DNA of 64,000 nucleotides, from positions 21,746-85,745 of the forward strand of contig CALJUR010000102.1 of assembly GCA_937975765.1 (NCBI GenBank). The letters are read 5' to 3'. Shown here piece by piece: positions 41,625-50,388 of the stretch. The stretch's first letter is position 1. Every line of letters begins with the position of its first letter. Under the pieces are notes generated by a model. It was not told where the DNA came from. It ran no database searches and was given only the letters and a program-made list of their open reading frames with translations. Made by a program: the position numbers and the translations under genes. This stretch comes from an uncultured Myxococcales bacterium (lineage in GTDB: Bacteria; Myxococcota_A; UBA9042; DTJE01).

Positions 41625-43355
41625 TCAGTGGAAGTACTGCTCGCCGATCGAGTCGACGGTCCCGTCGTCGGCGTAGACCTTCAGGTAGTAGTCGCCGCCG
41701 GGGTAGGTCCCGGTCCAGTCCAGAGAGGCCTCGAAGCGGCCGCCCGTCACGGCGACCTCGGCCGAGGCGATCACCTTGTCGTTGGCCTTCGCCCAGTTGG
41801 CGTTGACGTCGGCGGCGTCCGGGTCGTCCGGGTCGATGGCGACCAGGTCGTCCCGCAGCACGTCCCGCTCGGTCTCCAGGGTGACCCTCGCCGTGCCGGT
41901 GGACAGGCCCGGGACCGCGCCGGACACGGCCACGTGCCTGTCCGCGATGCTGCCGGCCGGCGGGTCGAACCCGGCCACCCCGCGCGGGTACTGCATCGAT
42001 GTAGCCGGGTCGCCCAGCAGGTTGTACAGGTCGTTGTGCTCGGCCAGGATGCGCGCTCGCTCGGTCGGCGAGTCGCAGGACGAATCGACCCCGCTGACGC
42101 TGTCCATCCACTGGCGGAAGTCATCGTCGTTCTCGATCAGTCCCTGCTTGATCGCCACGACCACCTCGCCGATCGTCTCGTAACGCATCTCCAGGGCCTT
42201 CATCTGGCTCTCGTAGGCCAGCACGGCGTTGCCGTACGGGTGCGACACGTCCGACGACCCGAAGGACACGACCGGTCCGTCCGCCTTGAAGGCCAGCGTC
42301 TCGGCCAGGCTGTCCTTGGTGCCGGCGTAGTTGCCGGCGTAGCAGGCGAAGAACATCGCGAAGGGGCGGCGGTTGTTGCAGTGGATCTTCGAGATCTGGT
42401 CGGTGGTCAGGCCCTGCGTCCACGACTCGCTGCCGTGGCCGACGTAGACCATCATCAGCGCGCCGTCGTTGAACATCTGGACGACCTTGTCGTTGAACGG
42501 CACGTACCAGTAGTGGCTGTCGGGGTTGTCCCAGGCGCCGACGATGTCGAAGGCGTGGCTGACCCGCTTCAGGCCGTCCATCATGGCGATCTCCAGCAGG
42601 CCGTCGATCCCGGCGCCCATGTTGGCCTCGCCGACGTACATGCCCACGCGGCGGTTCCACAGGCCGACCTTGTAGTGCGCCTCGAAGTCCTTCACCTTGT
42701 CCAGCACGGTGCGGGCCTCGGCGGCGGTCCGCGCCGGCACGCGGCCGGCCGCGACGTCGGGGATGTGGTCGGCGTCCAGGTCCGCGTAAGTGTTGTCGGT
42801 CCAGCAGCCGGAGGCCCCGGGGGTGTGGTTGGCGCAACTGCGCGCGGGGATGCGGCCGTCCTCGGCGGCGCCGCCCGCGGGGGCATCGCCCAGCAGCAGC
42901 AGGAACAGCCGGGCCCCGGAGCCGCGCGCGTCCCGAACGTCGCCCAGCCGGCCCCGCACCGCGTCCTGGAACCTCTGGCCGTCCGGCGCGCTGCCGGCCA
43001 GGGCGGTCACGGTCACCACCTCGACCTCGAACCCGCCCGCGCGCCGGTAGGCCGCCCACTCGTCCGCGACCGTCGCCAGGTCGTCCTGCGACACGATCAA
43101 CAGGTACGGCGCATCGACGGGGGGCGCGTCGGGACCGGCCGTGTCCGCGGCCGGGTCGCCGGAGACGTCGACCGGCGGCAGATCGGGCCCGCCCGGGTCG
43201 CCCGGCAGGTCCGTCGCGCCCTCGTCGGGCAACGCGCCGTCCGGCACCGCGACATCCGCGTCGGACCCGGCCAGTTCGGCGCCGCCGTCCGACGAATCGC
43301 ACGCCACCAGCAGGGACGCCGCCAGCAGCATCGAAAGACCGCAGGTTTTCCGCAT
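41625..43355 (-). CDS. Gingipain-like (peptidase C25) lipoprotein
   Basis: A 576-residue exported protein with lipobox LLVACDSS (Cys about residue 19) and an acidic Asp/Gly/Pro linker to about residue 80. The C25 domain follows: PYLLIVSQDDL, the substrate-side ASGCWTDNTYADLDAD with DIPDV-type AAGRVPAR, catalytic His in VYVGHGSESW and Cys in FFACYAGNY. A C-terminal beta-sandwich (about 480-576) ends the protein. It probably is a surface cysteine endopeptidase. ATG 43355 follows GGGAGG. Confidence 0.82.
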   Translation of the reverse strand: MRKTCGLSMLLAASLLVACDSSDGGAELAGSDADVAVPDGALPDEGATDLPGDPGGPDLPPVDVSGDPAADTAGPDAPPVDAPYLLIVSQDDLATVADEWAAYRRAGGFEVEVVTVTALAGSAPDGQRFQDAVRGRLGDVRDARGSGARLFLLLLGDAPAGGAAEDGRIPARSCANHTPGASGCWTDNTYADLDADHIPDVAAGRVPARTAAEARTVLDKVKDFEAHYKVGLWNRRVGMYVGEANMGAGIDGLLEIAMMDGLKRVSHAFDIVGAWDNPDSHYWYVPFNDKVVQMFNDGALMMVYVGHGSESWTQGLTTDQISKIHCNNRRPFAMFFACYAGNYAGTKDSLAETLAFKADGPVVSFGSSDVSHPYGNAVLAYESQMKALEMRYETIGEVVVAIKQGLIENDDDFRQWMDSVSGVDSSCDSPTERARILAEHNDLYNLLGDPATSMQYPRGVAGFDPPAGSIADRHVAVSGAVPGLSTGTARVTLETERDVLRDDLVAIDPDDPDAADVNANWAKANDKVIASAEVAVTGGRFEASLDWTGTYPGGDYYLKVYADDGTVDSIGEQYFH

Positions 43356-43449
43356 CCTGGGACCTCCCCGGAGTCGCGAAGGGAACGGGCATCGCCCGGC
43401 CGGGGAAGTATCCGGGCCGGACGGCACCGAGTCAAGGCGGCATCGCGCC

Positions 43450-43479
43450 TTGACACCACCCCCCGGCGGCCGCTACCTT
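43450..43479 (+). promoter_or_regulatory. Promoter of the YbjN-type gene
   Basis: TTGACA (43450-43455), 18 bases, TACCTT (43474-43479), 27 bases before the ATG. Confidence 0.45.
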
Positions 43480-43505
43480 GATTTTGCAAGCCCCGGGGGA
43501 CCTGG

Positions 43506-43991
43506 ATGAACCGCAACATCTACACGGTGACGCTGCCCGACCTGAAGGGACTCGTCGAGACGCTGGGGTTCCACGTCCAGCAGGACGACGAGAACCGCCG
43601 GTTGACGCTGTTCCTGGAAGGCGAGGAGACCCGCCTGATGGTCCACGTGATGCCGGGCCTCACCGCCGAGCAGGAGCCCTGGTACATCCGCATCCTGACG
43701 TACTCGGTGGACTTCGAGCCGCTGAAGCTGGGCGTCGATCGCGCCGTGCTGCTGGACTGGCTGAACGACCGCAACGCGCAGATCCTGTTCGGCCGCTACT
43801 ACCACGACCCGCGGACGGACACGGTGGCGTACGAGGTGTCGATGCCGGCGCTGGGGGGCGTGCTGGGCGAGGACTTCGTGCGGATGCTGTGGATCGCGAC
43901 GGCGTCCGTGGACAAGGTCCACAAGGACCTGAAGGCCCTGGCGCCGGGCGGCCCGCCCCCCAAGAAGGGCGGCGACGAGCCCGTGCAGTGA
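43506..43991 (+). CDS. YbjN-like (type III chaperone fold) protein
   Basis: A 161-residue cytoplasmic protein resembling the YbjN/T3SS-chaperone-like fold: alternating strands RRLTLFLEGEETRLMVHVMP and YIRILTYSVDFEP, then helices and a C-terminal helix before a Pro/Gly/Lys tail. Members are linked to sensing or protein binding, but no defined function can be given. ATG 43506 follows GGGGGACC. It is divergent from the gingipain-like gene and convergent with atpE. Confidence 0.6.
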   Translation: MNRNIYTVTLPDLKGLVETLGFHVQQDDENRRLTLFLEGEETRLMVHVMPGLTAEQEPWYIRILTYSVDFEPLKLGVDRAVLLDWLNDRNAQILFGRYYHDPRTDTVAYEVSMPALGGVLGEDFVRMLWIATASVDKVHKDLKALAPGGPPPKKGGDEPVQ

Positions 43992-44040
43992 CCCGCCCGC
44001 GTACCGGGACCGGACCGGGACGCCCCGCGGGGCCCCGACC

Positions 44041-44376
44041 TCAGCCCAGTTTGCCGATCAGGCTGAACGCGATGACCAGGCAATAGATGACCAGGGACTC
44101 GATCAGCGCCAGGCCCAGGATCATCGGGACGAACATCTTGCCCGACGCGCCGGGGTTCCGGGCGATGCCCTCCATCGTGGCCGTCACGGCCTTGCCCTGC
44201 GCCAGCGCGCCGCCGAAGGCGCCGATGGCGATGGTCAGGCCCGCCGCCAGGGCGAGGTACTTCTTGTAGGTGTCCCCGTTGTCGGGAGCGCTGGCCGCCT
44301 GCGCGAACGCCGACGGAACGAACAGCAGGATCGAGCCGACCACCATCCCCGCGAACGCCACGAACTTCTTCAGCAT
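44041..44376 (-). CDS. atpE: ATP synthase F0 subunit c, Na+-type residues
   Basis: A 111-residue proteolipid with a signal-like N-terminal segment (residues 5-25) before the two-helix hairpin. Helix 1 contains AQGKAVTATMEGIARNPG, helix 2 GLALIESLVIYCLVIAF. Gln60, Glu93, Ser94 and Tyr98 stand at the positions of Gln32, Glu65, Ser66 and Tyr70 of the Ilyobacter Na+ enzyme, with the same 33-residue spacing between Gln and Glu. This predicts Na+ coupling. It is last in an F0-only operon; b and the F1 subunits are not in the window. Confidence 0.93.
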   Translation of the reverse strand: MLKKFVAFAGMVVGSILLFVPSAFAQAASAPDNGDTYKKYLALAAGLTIAIGAFGGALAQGKAVTATMEGIARNPGASGKMFVPMILGLALIESLVIYCLVIAFSLIGKLG

Positions 44377-44498
44377 CGGTTTCCCTCCAACGTGACCGCT
44401 ACAGCCCGGGACCGGACGCCGCAATCCTCGCCGGACGGCGCCCGCCCGTCAACCACCCTTTTGTGCCGCGGGACCGCCACCGGCCCCGCGCCGGGACC

Positions 44499-45503
44499 TC
44501 AGTGATGCCCCTCCTCGCCCTCCTCCGCCTCCTCGGTCGCCAGGTGGATGTAGACCACCGACAGGATGCAGAAGACCATCGCCTGGACCACGCAGACCAG
44601 CACGCCCAGCGGCAGGGGGATGAGCGGGATCAGGAACCACCCGAACACGCCGACGCCCAGGAAGGCCGCCAGCGCGCTGTGATCGCCGAACAGGTTGCCG
44701 AAGAGACGGATGCCCAGGCTGACCGGGCGCGCCACGTGGCTGATCATCTCGATGCAGAACATGAGGATCATCAGCGGCAGGGCGTACCACTTGATGATGG
44801 GGCCCAGGAAGTGCTTGAAGTACCCGATGCCGTGAGCGCGCACGCCGTAGTAGTGCGTCGCGAAGAACACCACGCTGCCCAGCGCGAAGGTCGTGTTCAG
44901 GTTGGACGTCGACGGCAGGAAGCCGGGGATCAGGCCCAGCAGGTTGTTGAACAGGATGAACAGGCCGAACGACCCGATCAGCGGCAGGAAATACAGCGCC
45001 CGTTCCCGGCCCAGCAGGCCCTCCATCAGGCCCAGCAGCGCGTCGGTCAGCACCTCGAAGATCGCCAGCGGCGAGAAGGTCCGGCGCGGCAGCAGGTCGT
45101 CCGGACGGGCCTTCATCTGCCAAGCCGAGATGCCCATCAGCACCAGGACCAGCAGGAACGCCAGCGTGGCGAAGAACACGTGGGTCAGCGAATCGATCGG
45201 CTCCTGGCCGATCAGCGACCGGTCCAGCACCATGCTTTCGGGGGACAGGTCCCACAGGAACTGGCCGAACCGCCCGGGCAGCGACTCGGGGACGAACACG
45301 CTGCCGATCGACCAGTGGCCGCCGTGGTGGCCGCCGGCGGCCTCGTGGCCCTCCACCGCCTCGTGGCCCTGGGCGGCGCCATGCGCTTCCGCGGCCTCGG
45401 TCTCGTGGCCCACCGCGGCCGGGGCCTCCCCGGTGGCCAGGGCGGGCGCCGGCCCCAGCAGGAACGCCGCGCCGACGGCCGCCAGCATCCAAGCACGCAT
45501 CAT
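44499..45503 (-). CDS. atpB: ATP synthase F0 subunit a
   Basis: A 334-residue membrane subunit that forms the ion half-channels. The essential Arg lies in VSLGIRLFGNLFGDHSALA near residue 245, and the helix LILMFCIEMISHVARP precedes it. Unusual is the N-terminus: a signal-peptide-like segment (MMRAWMLAAVGAAFLLG) followed by about 45 residues rich in His, Ala and Glu, with GHE/AHG units and HHGGH, before the usual start near FVPESL. The C-terminus is acidic. ATG 45503 follows GGGGAGG. Confidence 0.93.
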   Translation of the reverse strand: MMRAWMLAAVGAAFLLGPAPALATGEAPAAVGHETEAAEAHGAAQGHEAVEGHEAAGGHHGGHWSIGSVFVPESLPGRFGQFLWDLSPESMVLDRSLIGQEPIDSLTHVFFATLAFLLVLVLMGISAWQMKARPDDLLPRRTFSPLAIFEVLTDALLGLMEGLLGRERALYFLPLIGSFGLFILFNNLLGLIPGFLPSTSNLNTTFALGSVVFFATHYYGVRAHGIGYFKHFLGPIIKWYALPLMILMFCIEMISHVARPVSLGIRLFGNLFGDHSALAAFLGVGVFGWFLIPLIPLPLGVLVCVVQAMVFCILSVVYIHLATEEAEEGEEGHH

Positions 45504-45529
45504 GCGGCAACCTCCCCGTCCACTTCGCG

Positions 45530-45904
45530 TCAGGGCGTCACTTCCACCTTGCGCACCGCGAGCCACGAGGTCCCGAACACCATGGCCACGCCCGAGGCCG
45601 AGATGCCGACCACGAACCCGATGACGTCCATCGGGAGGTAGACGACCGCCACGAACACCAGGGCGATCAACAGCATGAATTTCAGGGCCAGGCCCAGCGC
45701 CCAGGGCCACTTCGCGCCTTCGCCCCGGACCAGCCGGCCGCACAGCCAGGCCAGCCCCAGCAGGTTCAGCGTCCCCAGCGCGCCGCCCACGCCGATGCCG
45801 ACGGTCATGTCCCCCGTCGCCACCAGGAACGAGACCAGCAGCGCCAGCAGCACCAGCACGACGTCGATCCCCAGGGTCACCTTCAGGAACCGGGAAACCG
45901 GCAT
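45530..45904 (-). CDS. AtpI-like ATP synthase assembly protein
   Basis: A 124-residue protein with four hydrophobic segments (about residues 8-30, 38-55, 66-88, 92-115) upstream of subunit a, where AtpI is usually encoded. AtpI helps assemble the c ring, particularly in Na+ enzymes. The sequence resembles the ATP synthase I chain by hydropathy and position rather than by strong motifs. Its ATG overlaps the preceding TGA in TGATG. Confidence 0.75.
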   Translation of the reverse strand: MPVSRFLKVTLGIDVVLVLLALLVSFLVATGDMTVGIGVGGALGTLNLLGLAWLCGRLVRGEGAKWPWALGLALKFMLLIALVFVAVVYLPMDVIGFVVGISASGVAMVFGTSWLAVRKVEVTP

Positions 45905-46167
45905 CACTCGTCGTCCTTCGGCCAGTGCTTCCGGGCCGTGCGCCACAGCCCCCGGAACGCCGCGGCGATCCCCAGGGCCAGGAACACGTACATCAGCCAC
46001 GGCCCGGTCGAAAGCCAATCGTCGAGGCTGGACCCTATCCACCAGCCGAAGCCGATCGCCACGGCCATCTCGATGCCGATCGATCCGACGACCAGCGCCG
46101 AGCGCCACGTATCCCGATCCCCGACCGGTGCCAATCCAGCGCCTCCCGGGCGTCGTGTACCTAGCAT
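45904..46167 (-). CDS. AtpZ/AtpI-type small F0 accessory protein
   Basis: An 87-residue protein with two transmembrane helices of the AtpZ group: the first with IGFGWWIGSSLDDWL, the second with LGIAAAFRGLWRTARKHWPKDDE, where the Gly-rich helix and short basic-acidic tail are typical. Members assist F0 assembly or carry divalent cations together with AtpI. It is the first gene of the F0 operon here. The ATG start 46167 gives an 18-residue hydrophilic lead. Confidence 0.75.
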   Translation of the reverse strand: MLGTRRPGGAGLAPVGDRDTWRSALVVGSIGIEMAVAIGFGWWIGSSLDDWLSTGPWLMYVFLALGIAAAFRGLWRTARKHWPKDDE

Positions 46168-46230
46168 CCTCCCCGCGTCCAGTCAACCGTCCGACGCGAC
46201 CGGGCGACGGCCCGTTCCCGGCCGGGACGG

Positions 46231-48024
46231 TCATTCCCCGCCGACGCTGAGGGTCCGGCCCGCCGACAGCGCCGCCTTGTACGTGCGCGGCTCCCGGCCC
46301 TCCGACTCGACCCGGACCCTCACCGGCAGGGGTCCCGGCGACGTCATCGCGAAGGTCAGCACCTGGTTCGTCCGCCCGCGGGGCCGGGCCTCGTCGTTGA
46401 TGAACACCTGCCCGCCGGGCGGTCCCGCGACCACCAGCTCGGCGTCCTTGTACCCGATCGACAGGCGCAGCGGGCCCTTCAACGGGTGGGCCGGATCCAG
46501 CACGAAGGCGGCCTGCACGTCCCGGCACATGTCGCAGGACGGGTGCGACAGGCGAACCTCGTGCCTTCCCGCCGGCAGCATCAGCCCCTCGACCTTGCCC
46601 TCGCCGAGGGTCCGGCCGTCCACGTCGATGCGCACGGCCGGAGGGTGCGCCTGGATGGTCACCGGCAGCAGCGTCACGCCCGACTGGGACGGCGTCCTCG
46701 AGTTCGACGTCCCGTCGTTCGGGTGCGCCGCGGGTCGCTCGTGCCCGTTGCCTCCCGCGGCGGGGCCGGCGGGAATCGCGGCCAGCGGACGGCGCGGCGA
46801 GGCCATCGCCACGGCGGATTCCCCCTCCCGGATGGGCGGGGCCGGCACCTCCTCGACCACCGGCTCCGCGGCGGGCTGCAGCCAGGCCCGCCAGGCCAGC
46901 GCCCCCCCGACGATCACCGCCGCCACCGCGGCCGTCCCCAGGATCGCGCCGGCCATCACCCGCGACACGTGTCGCCGGCGGGCCGCCTGGCGCGCCCGCT
47001 CCAGCAGCCGGCTCGCATCGACCGAGTCCGGGCTGGCCGCCAGGGCCGCGCCCGCCTCGCGGATCGCCAGCGCCTGCCGCCCGCGGGCCAGGTGCTCCCG
47101 GGCGCGCGCCAGCCGCACCTCGACCACGCGCCGCGTCGCCTCGGCCGCCGTCCCCGCCGGGTCGGCGAAGAAGCGCGGCAGTTCGACCAGCGGCGGCCCG
47201 AACCCCAGCGACGACGTCACCGCCAGCAGGGCGTCCGCCGCCTCCCGGGCCGTCGCGTACCGCTCGTCCGGGTCGCGCGCCATCATGCGCATCAACACGG
47301 CCAGCAGGTCGTCGGGGAACCCCGGCCGCACCGATCGCGGGTCCGGGAAGCGCACCTCGGCGATGGCCCGGAGCATCGCCGACGGCGTCTCCGCCTGGAA
47401 CGGGTAGTGGCCCGTGGCCAGCAGGAACAGCATCGTGCCCAGGCTGAACACGTCGGTGCGGGCGTCCAGCGCCCGCCCGTCGACCTGCTCGGGGGACATG
47501 TGCGCCGGCGATCCCAGCACCGTCCCGGTCATGGTCAGGTGCTCCATGTCCACGACGTGCGCGATGCCGAAGTCCATCAGTTTCAGCACGCCGTCCCGGC
47601 GAACCATCAGGTTCTCGGGCTTGACGTCCCGGTGGATCACGCCGCGCTCGTGCGCGTGTGCGAGGGCATCGCCGGCCGCCGCGGTGACCAGCGCCGCGAC
47701 CTCGGGAGGGAAGGCCCCGACCCGGCTGAAGAACGCCTCCAGCGACTCGCCGTCGACGAACTCGGTGACGATGAAGGCCCGATCGGACTCGGCCCCCGAG
47801 TAGTCGTAGACCTCGACGATGCCCGGGTGCCGCAGCATGGCGATGACGCGCGCCTCGCGGGCGAACCGTTCGCGCGCCTCCTTCTGCTGCAGCAGGTGGG
47901 GATGCAGGACCTTGATCGCGACCGGCCGTCCCAGCACGTGGTCGATTCCGCGGTGCACGACGGCCATGCCGCCCTGACCCGCCTCACGCTCGACCTCGTA
48001 CCGCCCCAGGAAGACCTCGCCCAC
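46231..48024 (-). CDS. Membrane Ser/Thr protein kinase with PEGA domain
   Basis: A 597-residue kinase of Hanks type (PknB-like). The catalytic domain occupies residues 8-270: glycine loop EAGQGGMAVVHRG, Lys in VAIKVLHP, VIHRDVKPENLMV, DFGIAHV and SPEQVDGRALDARTDVFSLG. A transmembrane helix (VMAGAILGTAAVAAVIVGGAL) at about 355-375 is followed by a Pro-rich region and PEGA-like repeats (VRIDVDGRTLGEGKVEGLML and GGQVFINDEARPRGRTN) outside the membrane. This layout is common in Myxococcota. It probably senses envelope status. Confidence 0.9.
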   Translation of the reverse strand: MGEVFLGRYEVEREAGQGGMAVVHRGIDHVLGRPVAIKVLHPHLLQQKEARERFAREARVIAMLRHPGIVEVYDYSGAESDRAFIVTEFVDGESLEAFFSRVGAFPPEVAALVTAAAGDALAHAHERGVIHRDVKPENLMVRRDGVLKLMDFGIAHVVDMEHLTMTGTVLGSPAHMSPEQVDGRALDARTDVFSLGTMLFLLATGHYPFQAETPSAMLRAIAEVRFPDPRSVRPGFPDDLLAVLMRMMARDPDERYATAREAADALLAVTSSLGFGPPLVELPRFFADPAGTAAEATRRVVEVRLARAREHLARGRQALAIREAGAALAASPDSVDASRLLERARQAARRRHVSRVMAGAILGTAAVAAVIVGGALAWRAWLQPAAEPVVEEVPAPPIREGESAVAMASPRRPLAAIPAGPAAGGNGHERPAAHPNDGTSNSRTPSQSGVTLLPVTIQAHPPAVRIDVDGRTLGEGKVEGLMLPAGRHEVRLSHPSCDMCRDVQAAFVLDPAHPLKGPLRLSIGYKDAELVVAGPPGGQVFINDEARPRGRTNQVLTFAMTSPGPLPVRVRVESEGREPRTYKAALSAGRTLSVGGE

Positions 48025-48323
48025 CCGGTTCGCCCCCCACAGCCCCGGTCGCGCCGGTTTCTCAGGCGACCATTTGCATAGTTTTCAGCATAACGCGCAG
48101 CGTCTTAGCAACCGCATATCACAACACGCCGCATTCGCATATACACCCACGGTTCCTTAAGGTTCCCAGCATCCACGCCCCGGGACCCACCGGGGCCACC
48201 CCACGAAAAACCGCCGCGGATCCGGGCATATGCCTGGCGCGGGATACCCGCCACCGGGAACGCCCCCGCGCCCCTTGCCGCCGCCGAGGATAGCACGATG
48301 CCGGCCCTCGCGACCCCGTCGTC
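48025..48323. other. Gene-free divergent regulatory region with GCATA motifs
   Basis: Between the kinase and the YdcH-like gene there is no gene. The part 48060-48150 is AT-richer and contains GCATA at 48076, 48088, 48114 and 48137; a perfect palindrome GGCATATGCC lies at 48225-48234. The spacing is irregular. It may bind a regulator acting on the kinase promoter. Confidence 0.3.
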
Positions 48324-48353
48324 TTGACCCGCCCGTCACCCGTGTCCTAGGAT
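48324..48353 (+). promoter_or_regulatory. Promoter of the YdcH-like gene
   Basis: TTGACC (48324-48329), 18 bases, TAGGAT (48348-48353), 33 bases before the ATG. The same -10 word and spacing recur before the kam genes. Confidence 0.5.
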
Positions 48354-48386
48354 TGTTTCTTCCGCGTCTCTTGAAAAGAGGTGGCC

Positions 48387-48608
48387 ATGGACCCCCGGAC
48401 CGAGGACGCTGCCGGCCAGGATGGCCTGTCCCGGCTGCAGGCTTTGAAGGAAGAGCACCGCGAACTGGACAACCGGATCCAGGGTCTGACCGGCAAACCG
48501 TGGCTGAGCCCGGAGGACCAGGTCGAGATCGCGCGCCTGAAGAAGTTGAAACTGCGAAAGAAGGACGAGATCTTCCAGGTTGCCAGCGCACTCGGGATCG
48601 AACCCTGA
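48387..48608 (+). CDS. YdcH-like (DUF465) small coiled-coil protein
   Basis: A 73-residue highly charged helical protein with the DUF465 pattern LKEEHRELDNRIQ, then EIARLKKLKLRKKDEIFQV. The family consists of small cytoplasmic proteins of unknown role. ATG 48387 has AGAGG five bases upstream; GTG 48381 would overlap that site. Confidence 0.82.
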   Translation: MDPRTEDAAGQDGLSRLQALKEEHRELDNRIQGLTGKPWLSPEDQVEIARLKKLKLRKKDEIFQVASALGIEP

Positions 48609-48700
48609 AACCACTCGATTTTTTCCTCAATATTTCCGGTTAGTTGCCGCGACACATCACCGTATCCCTGCGGAATCGTGGCAGATTGAAAAAAAATTGC

Positions 48701-48729
48701 TTGACAGGTAAAAACCCCAGTGCCAGATT
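48701..48729 (+). promoter_or_regulatory. Promoter of the HU gene
   Basis: Consensus TTGACA (48701-48706) after an A-run, 17 bases, CAGATT (48724-48729). It predicts a leader of about 110 bases before the HU start. Confidence 0.5.
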
Positions 48730-48846
48730 ACAGATGCTCGACTTCCAGAGCAGCAGAACGGCCTGCCATCGGCACGTCCGGTCTGCGGGTGGGGTGGCGG
48801 TGGCGTCATCCCTGGGGTTTTTGGCGTGGTTTGGAGGAGGACTCAC

Positions 48847-49122
48847 ATGACCAAGGCCGAACTGATCGAGGAAATCCGGAACGCGAAGGGTGTCGATCTG
48901 ACCAAGAAGCAGACCGAGGCCGTCCTGAACAGCGTGTTCGACGCGATCCGCGGCGCGGTGAAGCGCGACAAGCGCTTCTCGTTCCCGGGCTTCGGCACGT
49001 TCACGGTCCGCGCGCGCAAGCCCCGCAAGGGCCGCAATCCGCGCACCGGCGCCCAGATCACGATCAAGGCGTCGAAGACGGTCGGCTTCAAGCCCGCTCC
49101 GAAGCTCAAGAGCGTGCTGTAA
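48847..49122 (+). CDS. HU family nucleoid DNA-binding protein
   Basis: A 91-residue HU/IHF-fold protein: MTKAELIEEIRNAKG at the start, FSFPGFGTFTVRARKPRKGR for the saddle strands and RNPRTGAQITIKASKTVGFK for the arm with the intercalating Pro. It compacts and bends DNA as a dimer. ATG 48847 follows GGAGGA; the upstream ATG 48826 is less likely. The lead A-tract and strong -35 box suit a highly expressed gene. Confidence 0.95.
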   Translation: MTKAELIEEIRNAKGVDLTKKQTEAVLNSVFDAIRGAVKRDKRFSFPGFGTFTVRARKPRKGRNPRTGAQITIKASKTVGFKPAPKLKSVL

Positions 49123-49251
49123 CCCGGCGCACGTTCTCCCGCGACCGGGGGAGCGGCGAAACGCCCTCCCTCCGGCGCGGGAAACGTCACCGCACCCCTC
49201 CCCGAGTCCCCGCGCACGGTCCTGCGTTTCCGCCTGGGGGATCGCCGCGTC

Positions 49252-49281
49252 TTGCGTCGGCCGATGCGCCCGGGATAGGAT
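49252..49281 (+). promoter_or_regulatory. Candidate promoter of the lysine 5,6-aminomutase cluster
   Basis: TTGCGT (49252-49257), 18 bases, TAGGAT (49276-49281), 18 bases before the GTG start. Confidence 0.4.
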
Positions 49282-49299
49282 GCGCCGCGGAGGCGGACC

Positions 49300-50337
49300 G
49301 TGGACGCGATCGCGACGGTGCTGCCGCAGGACGTGCGCGTCGTCGCCGTCGTCGGCTGCTCCAAGAACGCCGGGAAGACCACCACCCTGAACGCCCTGCT
49401 GGAGGGCCTGGGCGGGACCCTGCCCCGCCCCGGGGTCCTGTCGATCGGCATCGACGGCGAGGAGGCCGACTTCTGGCTGGGCGTGCCGAAACCGCGCGTC
49501 GAGGTGGCCCGAGGCGACTGGGTCGCCACCGCCGAGGCGGCCCTGGCGGCCGGCACCGCGGTCGTGGAGGTGAAGGAGAGGACGGGCGGGCGCACCCTGC
49601 TGGGCGACCTGGTGGTCGGGCAGGTGGTCCGCGCCGGCACCGTGCTGCTGGCGGGGATCCGGGCCAAGGACGACGTGCGCGCCGCGGTGGCGGCGATGCT
49701 GCGGCTGGGCGCGGGGCGCGTGCTGATCGACGGGGCCTACCAGCGGCTGGCCGCGGCGGACCCCGAGGTGTCGGACGGGACGATCATCGCGACCGGCGCG
49801 GTGCTGGGCCCGACGGTGGACGAGGTCGCCGGCCGCACGCGGGAGTTCCTGCAGCGCCTGCAGGTGCCGGCCACGACCCATGCGGCCGACCGCGACCTGA
49901 TGGCGACGGCCGTGGCCGCGAACCGGCTGGCGCTGCGGCTGGAAGGCAGCGGGGACCCCCCGGTGCTGGCAGAAAGCCCGTCGGCGCCCGAGGCAGCCTG
50001 GATCCTCGCCGGGGGCGACGCGGTCGTCGCGGTGCCCGGGGCGGTCGGGGACGACCTGGTCCGCCAGTTGGCGCCGCGCGCGACCGGCCGCGTCCGGCTG
50101 CTGGCGCAGGACCCGACGCGCCTGTTCCTGTCGCCGATGGAATCGTCGCGCTTCCGGCGCCAGCACGACCTGCGGGTCATCCGCCCGATCCGCGTCCTGG
50201 CGATCACCGCGAACCCGTTCAGCGTGTTCGGATGGACCCTGCCCCGACCCGGGATGGTGGAGGCCATCCGCGCCGTTGCCGGCAACGTGGACGTCCTGTC
50301 GTTCGACGTCCACCCCCCCCCATGCCCGGGGGCTTGA
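49300..50337 (+). CDS. P-loop protein, probable lysine 5,6-aminomutase reactivase (KamB-like)
   Basis: A 345-residue protein with a Walker A motif VVGCSKNAGKTTTLNALLEG at residues 17-36 and a possible Walker B region (LIDGAYQRLA). It directly precedes kamD and kamE, where lysine-fermenting bacteria encode KamB, reported to help reactivate the B12 enzyme by exchange of damaged cofactor. The assignment rests on gene position and the P-loop; the rest of the sequence shows no further motif. The start is GTG 49300 after GGAGGCGG. KamC is not present. Confidence 0.55.
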   Translation: MDAIATVLPQDVRVVAVVGCSKNAGKTTTLNALLEGLGGTLPRPGVLSIGIDGEEADFWLGVPKPRVEVARGDWVATAEAALAAGTAVVEVKERTGGRTLLGDLVVGQVVRAGTVLLAGIRAKDDVRAAVAAMLRLGAGRVLIDGAYQRLAAADPEVSDGTIIATGAVLGPTVDEVAGRTREFLQRLQVPATTHAADRDLMATAVAANRLALRLEGSGDPPVLAESPSAPEAAWILAGGDAVVAVPGAVGDDLVRQLAPRATGRVRLLAQDPTRLFLSPMESSRFRRQHDLRVIRPIRVLAITANPFSVFGWTLPRPGMVEAIRAVAGNVDVLSFDVHPPPCPGA

Positions 50338-50388
50338 CTTCGCACCGGATCGGCGGCCCCGGCCGCCTGCCTGCCGACGGAGAGGAAC

